NCBI GenBank assembly: GCA_024305405.1
Contig: JAKNDB010000092.1
Location: forward strand, 181,001 to 245,000
Source: Dirofilaria immitis
Lineage: Eukaryota > Nematoda > Chromadorea > Rhabditida > Onchocercidae
Length of the DNA stretch: 64,000 bases
Reading direction: 5' to 3'
The stretch's first letter is position 1; every line of letters begins with the position of its first letter. This document shows positions 60,961 to 64,000 of the stretch, piece after piece. The position numbers were made by a program, and so were the translations under genes. The notes under the pieces are model-generated. The model was not told the origin of the DNA and ran no database searches. It saw only the letters and a program-made list of their open reading frames with translations.

Positions 60961-62194
60961 GCCATTCCTTTATGAGTATGATTTATAAATTCATGTCTTC
61001 TTCACTCGTAGCATGAATTATTTTTCTTCTACAACTTTTGAGGAAACAGTTTAAGTATTGCTGTAAAACCATTAATTTAAGGGATCCTACTGCGAAATTA
61101 CAAATTGCAGAACTAACCTTTTTGTACACGATTTTAGCGTCAATTGAATAGCATTCCTATTATAATAATACCGAAAATTTTCTTAATTTGACTTACTTTT
61201 GCTCGGTCTCTTTGTTGAATTTTTGCTTTGAACTCTTGAATTTCAAGAGATATCCTCTTATATTCATTGAAGCTTCATTAAAGATTTCATTTCTGCATAT
61301 TTTCGAAGCGCTTCTTCTGTTCTTTTAGATAATAATAGAACTTTGTCAGCGCAAAGATTTTTCTTATTTTGAGAGCAATTTCACTTTCATAATTTTCTAA
61401 GTGGTAATTTGATTTCTTAAAATAGTAGTTTATAAGTGATAAGTAACTGACAATAAACAGTGATATTATTCAAAATGGAACTCTTCTAAACGATGACAAC
61501 TTACAATTATCTTCGTTTACTGTTCTTGGATATTCTTTAACAAGAAACCGAGTACAATTTTTCTGATGGATGTAGTTCTACTTAGAAAAAAATCAGTCAC
61601 TATCACTGTTTCCATGATTCGGAAGCGAAGCAATACTCCCACAAAATCTCGGAATGTTAATGAAATGTTATATAAAACATCTTTGAACATCTCATTCTTT
61701 CAAGATGCGCTAATGCGTCATAAACGATTCATAATCTTGTCGTTAATTTATTTGATGCTAAATATATAATGAGATAAATAATGAATAATGTTAATCTGAT
61801 TCATATCGGGTGAACCTCTTCGATTATATTGGATTGTAATTGTTCTTGAATCATTACATCGATTAAATAAATATTTGTCAGCCTGAAGTCTTCTGATTAA
61901 CGATTTTAAACACCCAAAACAAAAACCATAATTATCATTTACTTGACCCTTGATCACTTCCAGGCCAACAGACTTAATATCTTTCTTTTTCTTAATGATA
62001 TTCTGTTTAAATTGTCACAAGCATTAGGTGCTTGGATGCCCAATAATTATAGTTTTCCAGAACGAATCTACATCTGAAATAGTGATGGCGTTTGAAATAT
62101 ATATTGGTGCTGCATTGAGGTAGACTTCGTTTGTATACTTACTTCGACCGATCTTTATATGGAATAAAAGAATTCAGAATTTAGATTCTGAACC

Positions 62195-62494
62195 TTATTT
62201 AGGAGAATAAAAATAATTAAAGCCATTTAGTAGGCCTTGGTTTTCTGTGAACGGTAATTCCTTTTCGCCTGATTTGACTACCTGCAATTTGTTAGTCAAG
62301 CAATCTACCAAATTTGCCTTAACTAACATATTTCCAATATCGACCTCGATTTCCATTTTGGGAATAAAGCATGTCTTTGGTATCTTATTACCAAAAGAAT
62401 CGATTTTGAATTTTTGTTCGTTGATTTTCTCAAAATTCAATCGATCCGCTAAATCATTAGATATAAAAGATAATTGCGAACTGATATCTAACAA
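62195..62494 (-). pseudogene. BEL/Pao aspartic protease domain remnant
   Basis: 99-residue frame with LDISSQLSFISNDLADRLNF and later CFIPKMEIEV. It resembles the Pao protease (DUF1758) signature L-D-T/S-G-S-Q-x-S-F-I. The catalytic Asp is present, but the following Gly is Ser here (D-I-S-S in place of D-T-G-S), so it would be inactive. Confidence 0.75.
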
Positions 62495-62640
62495 TGCTAA
62501 AGCTTTTTGTTGATTTTCTAGGTATCATAGATTGACTACATTGATTTTTTTTTGCATAAAAATAAGATTTACTTATCTTTTGTAACCCTTTTTCGATCAT
62601 TGAATTTGTTATTGCATCCAATTATTTGATTCTAGTTTCC

Positions 62641-62800
62641 GTTCGGTTAGTTTCCTTATATTTGCTAGGAGATAGCACCGTATTATGTAGGCCTTTACAG
62701 TAGAAATATGAAGGTTTTTTTTTATTAAAATCATTTGTTGCATGATCTATTCGAAGACAGTTGGTGCATGCATGGATTTTTTTTTACAGACAATAATATT
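62641..62800 (-). pseudogene. Pao gag zinc-knuckle remnant
   Basis: - strand reading CLRIDHATNDFNKKKPSYFY then CKGLHNTVLSPSKYKE. Two CCHC knuckles can be seen with several Cys replaced (by Phe and Ser). Confidence 0.7.
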
Positions 62801-64000
62801 TGGAAGGATTTATTGGATCGGAAGTTATTAATATCGGCAACAGGAGGGAAATGTTCCATTACTATGGAATAGATTGTTAGACAATAACTAAAGACTATAA
62901 AAACTTGGCTTCTTAAATTTGAGTGTCAATAATGGTTTACAAAATTTTTCCCGACAGTTGATGTCTGAGCGTGGGATAAATATAGCATTGATTATTCCAG
63001 TCGTATTTATCACGAAATACACAAGATTTTCTAGCTGCATCACATACGATTCTATAGCTAATTTTTGTTTAGATTACTTCAATGCAACGAAGGCCGATTT
63101 TTCTCCTTCAGTACCATAACATAATACTATATCAAACTCATTTTGTTTTAACTTTTATTAGTGGTTTCCTTTCATTGAGAGTTAGACATCTAATGCTTCG
63201 AATTTTATCGTACTAAATCTGTCAGGAATTATCTCAGCTTATAGACTGTCCAATTTTCTTGTCCTTTCTTTCTTTGATACACTTTGTCTTATATACGCGC
63301 AGGTAATTTATTTTCATTAACGACTTTTAGAACGCTATGAATTCTCACTTTTAGGATCAAATTATCGCAAAATTCTTTTCATTGTTTCAGTTGTTGAATT
63401 CTACTTTCGATCAGAAATTTATTGTATTTTTCCTTTAAAACATCTCTTATGACATTGTTGTTCTCCGAAGCGATTCATAACCTTCAACAATTGATAGAGC
63501 TCTTTTTGAAACAAAACATAAAGTAATTCAATTTCCGGATATTCTAGGATGTTTTGAAATTGTCTCAATGATTTTATATCAACACTGAAACGTTGTTAAT
63601 GGCAGCTGTGACAAATTTACCGCTGCGTGATATAAAGTGATTTCTTTTGTAGGGATGATACTTTCGACTTCATCGTTGTAAAGCTAATTCATAATCATTA
63701 TGATAAATATTTAAAGTTATGACAGCTTTTTAGTTTCATTTATTAAATTTAAAACATCTTTAGCATCGTGAACCATATCCGCTTTCTTCTTTTTTTTTGC
63801 TGAATTGCTTTTCGTTGGAAAAGTTCTAACCAATTAAGATTTATTGATTCGAACGTGAAAGTGTAAAGTTGGAAGCGTCTGATTTTTGTTTGATAATACG
63901 TTTCTTGACTTCGTATTGCTAACATAATTCTTCTATTAGTAAGTTACGAATTTTGATCGTTATAAAAACAATTTATGTTTCTTTATGATCAAATGTCTGT

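Larger units (their letters stand above)
60100..64000 (-). mobile_element. degenerate BEL/Pao retrotransposon, 5' side off the window
   Basis: Reading the - strand from the right edge: gag region (64000 to about 62810), zinc-knuckle region (62800-62641), aspartic protease (62494-62195), reverse transcriptase region (about 62100-61000, heavily broken), RNase H region (60960-60491), then a basic stretch towards 60100. The order gag-protease-RT-RNase H is that of BEL/Pao. Stops and frame changes throughout show it is inactive. No terminal repeat was found at the left end, and the integrase could not be confirmed. Confidence 0.8.

Noticed and set aside
62247..62513. + strand 88-residue frame
   Set aside because: Antisense of the Pao protease remnant.

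Overview
This is AT-rich eukaryotic DNA, almost certainly from a nematode. Three things point there: a two-pore potassium channel of the TWK type split into many short exons with GTAAGT/GTTTGT-like donors and TTTCAG-like acceptors, a degenerate Gly-X-Y (cuticle-type) collagen fragment, and BEL/Pao-type retroelement pieces. No bacterial genes, operons, CRISPR arrays, tRNAs or rRNAs were seen. Most long open frames here are chance or antisense shadows, because the real exons are mostly 65-330 bp; the exon models below were built by hand from splice sites, reading phase and comparison between copies.

The core of the window is a decaying tandem array of K2P/TWK channel units, all on the + strand. 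Unit C (about 8.4-12.5 kb) keeps only a relic of the P1/M2 exon and the start of the next exon. Unit A (about 12.6-28 kb) holds a 14-exon gene (16179-26343). Unit B (about 33.9-49.6 kb) holds a colinear 14-exon copy (38289-47012). Sequence like that downstream of A and B also lies at 2.0-3.1 kb, so another unit may lie, or once have lain, to the left. About 6 kb of foreign sequence (28.0-33.9 kb) interrupts the A-B spacer.

The channels are unusual. Both selectivity filters depart from the K2P consensus: P1 reads TTLGYN and P2 reads TAIDFG. Both copies carry the same one-base shortfall in a T5 run inside M3, so an intact channel would need a -1 frame change (copy A has an in-frame TGA exactly there). 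The intron after P2 appears to begin with GC. A and B are near-identical in at least four tracts separated by clearly diverged sequence, which looks like repeated gene conversion. Copy B has further frameshifts in the cytoplasmic tail.

Other content: a - strand gene of unknown function at 4498-7402 with one membrane segment; several orphan - strand coding-looking segments (946-1820, 8205-8395, 59133-59287); a C2H2 zinc-finger frame (30324-30842) next to a large inverted repeat made of zinc-finger debris around a BEL/Pao gag fragment; a dispersed repeat in about four copies; and a degenerate BEL/Pao element on the - strand running off the right edge (about 60.1-64 kb). From 49.7 to 58.4 kb I see only AT-rich sequence with microsatellites.
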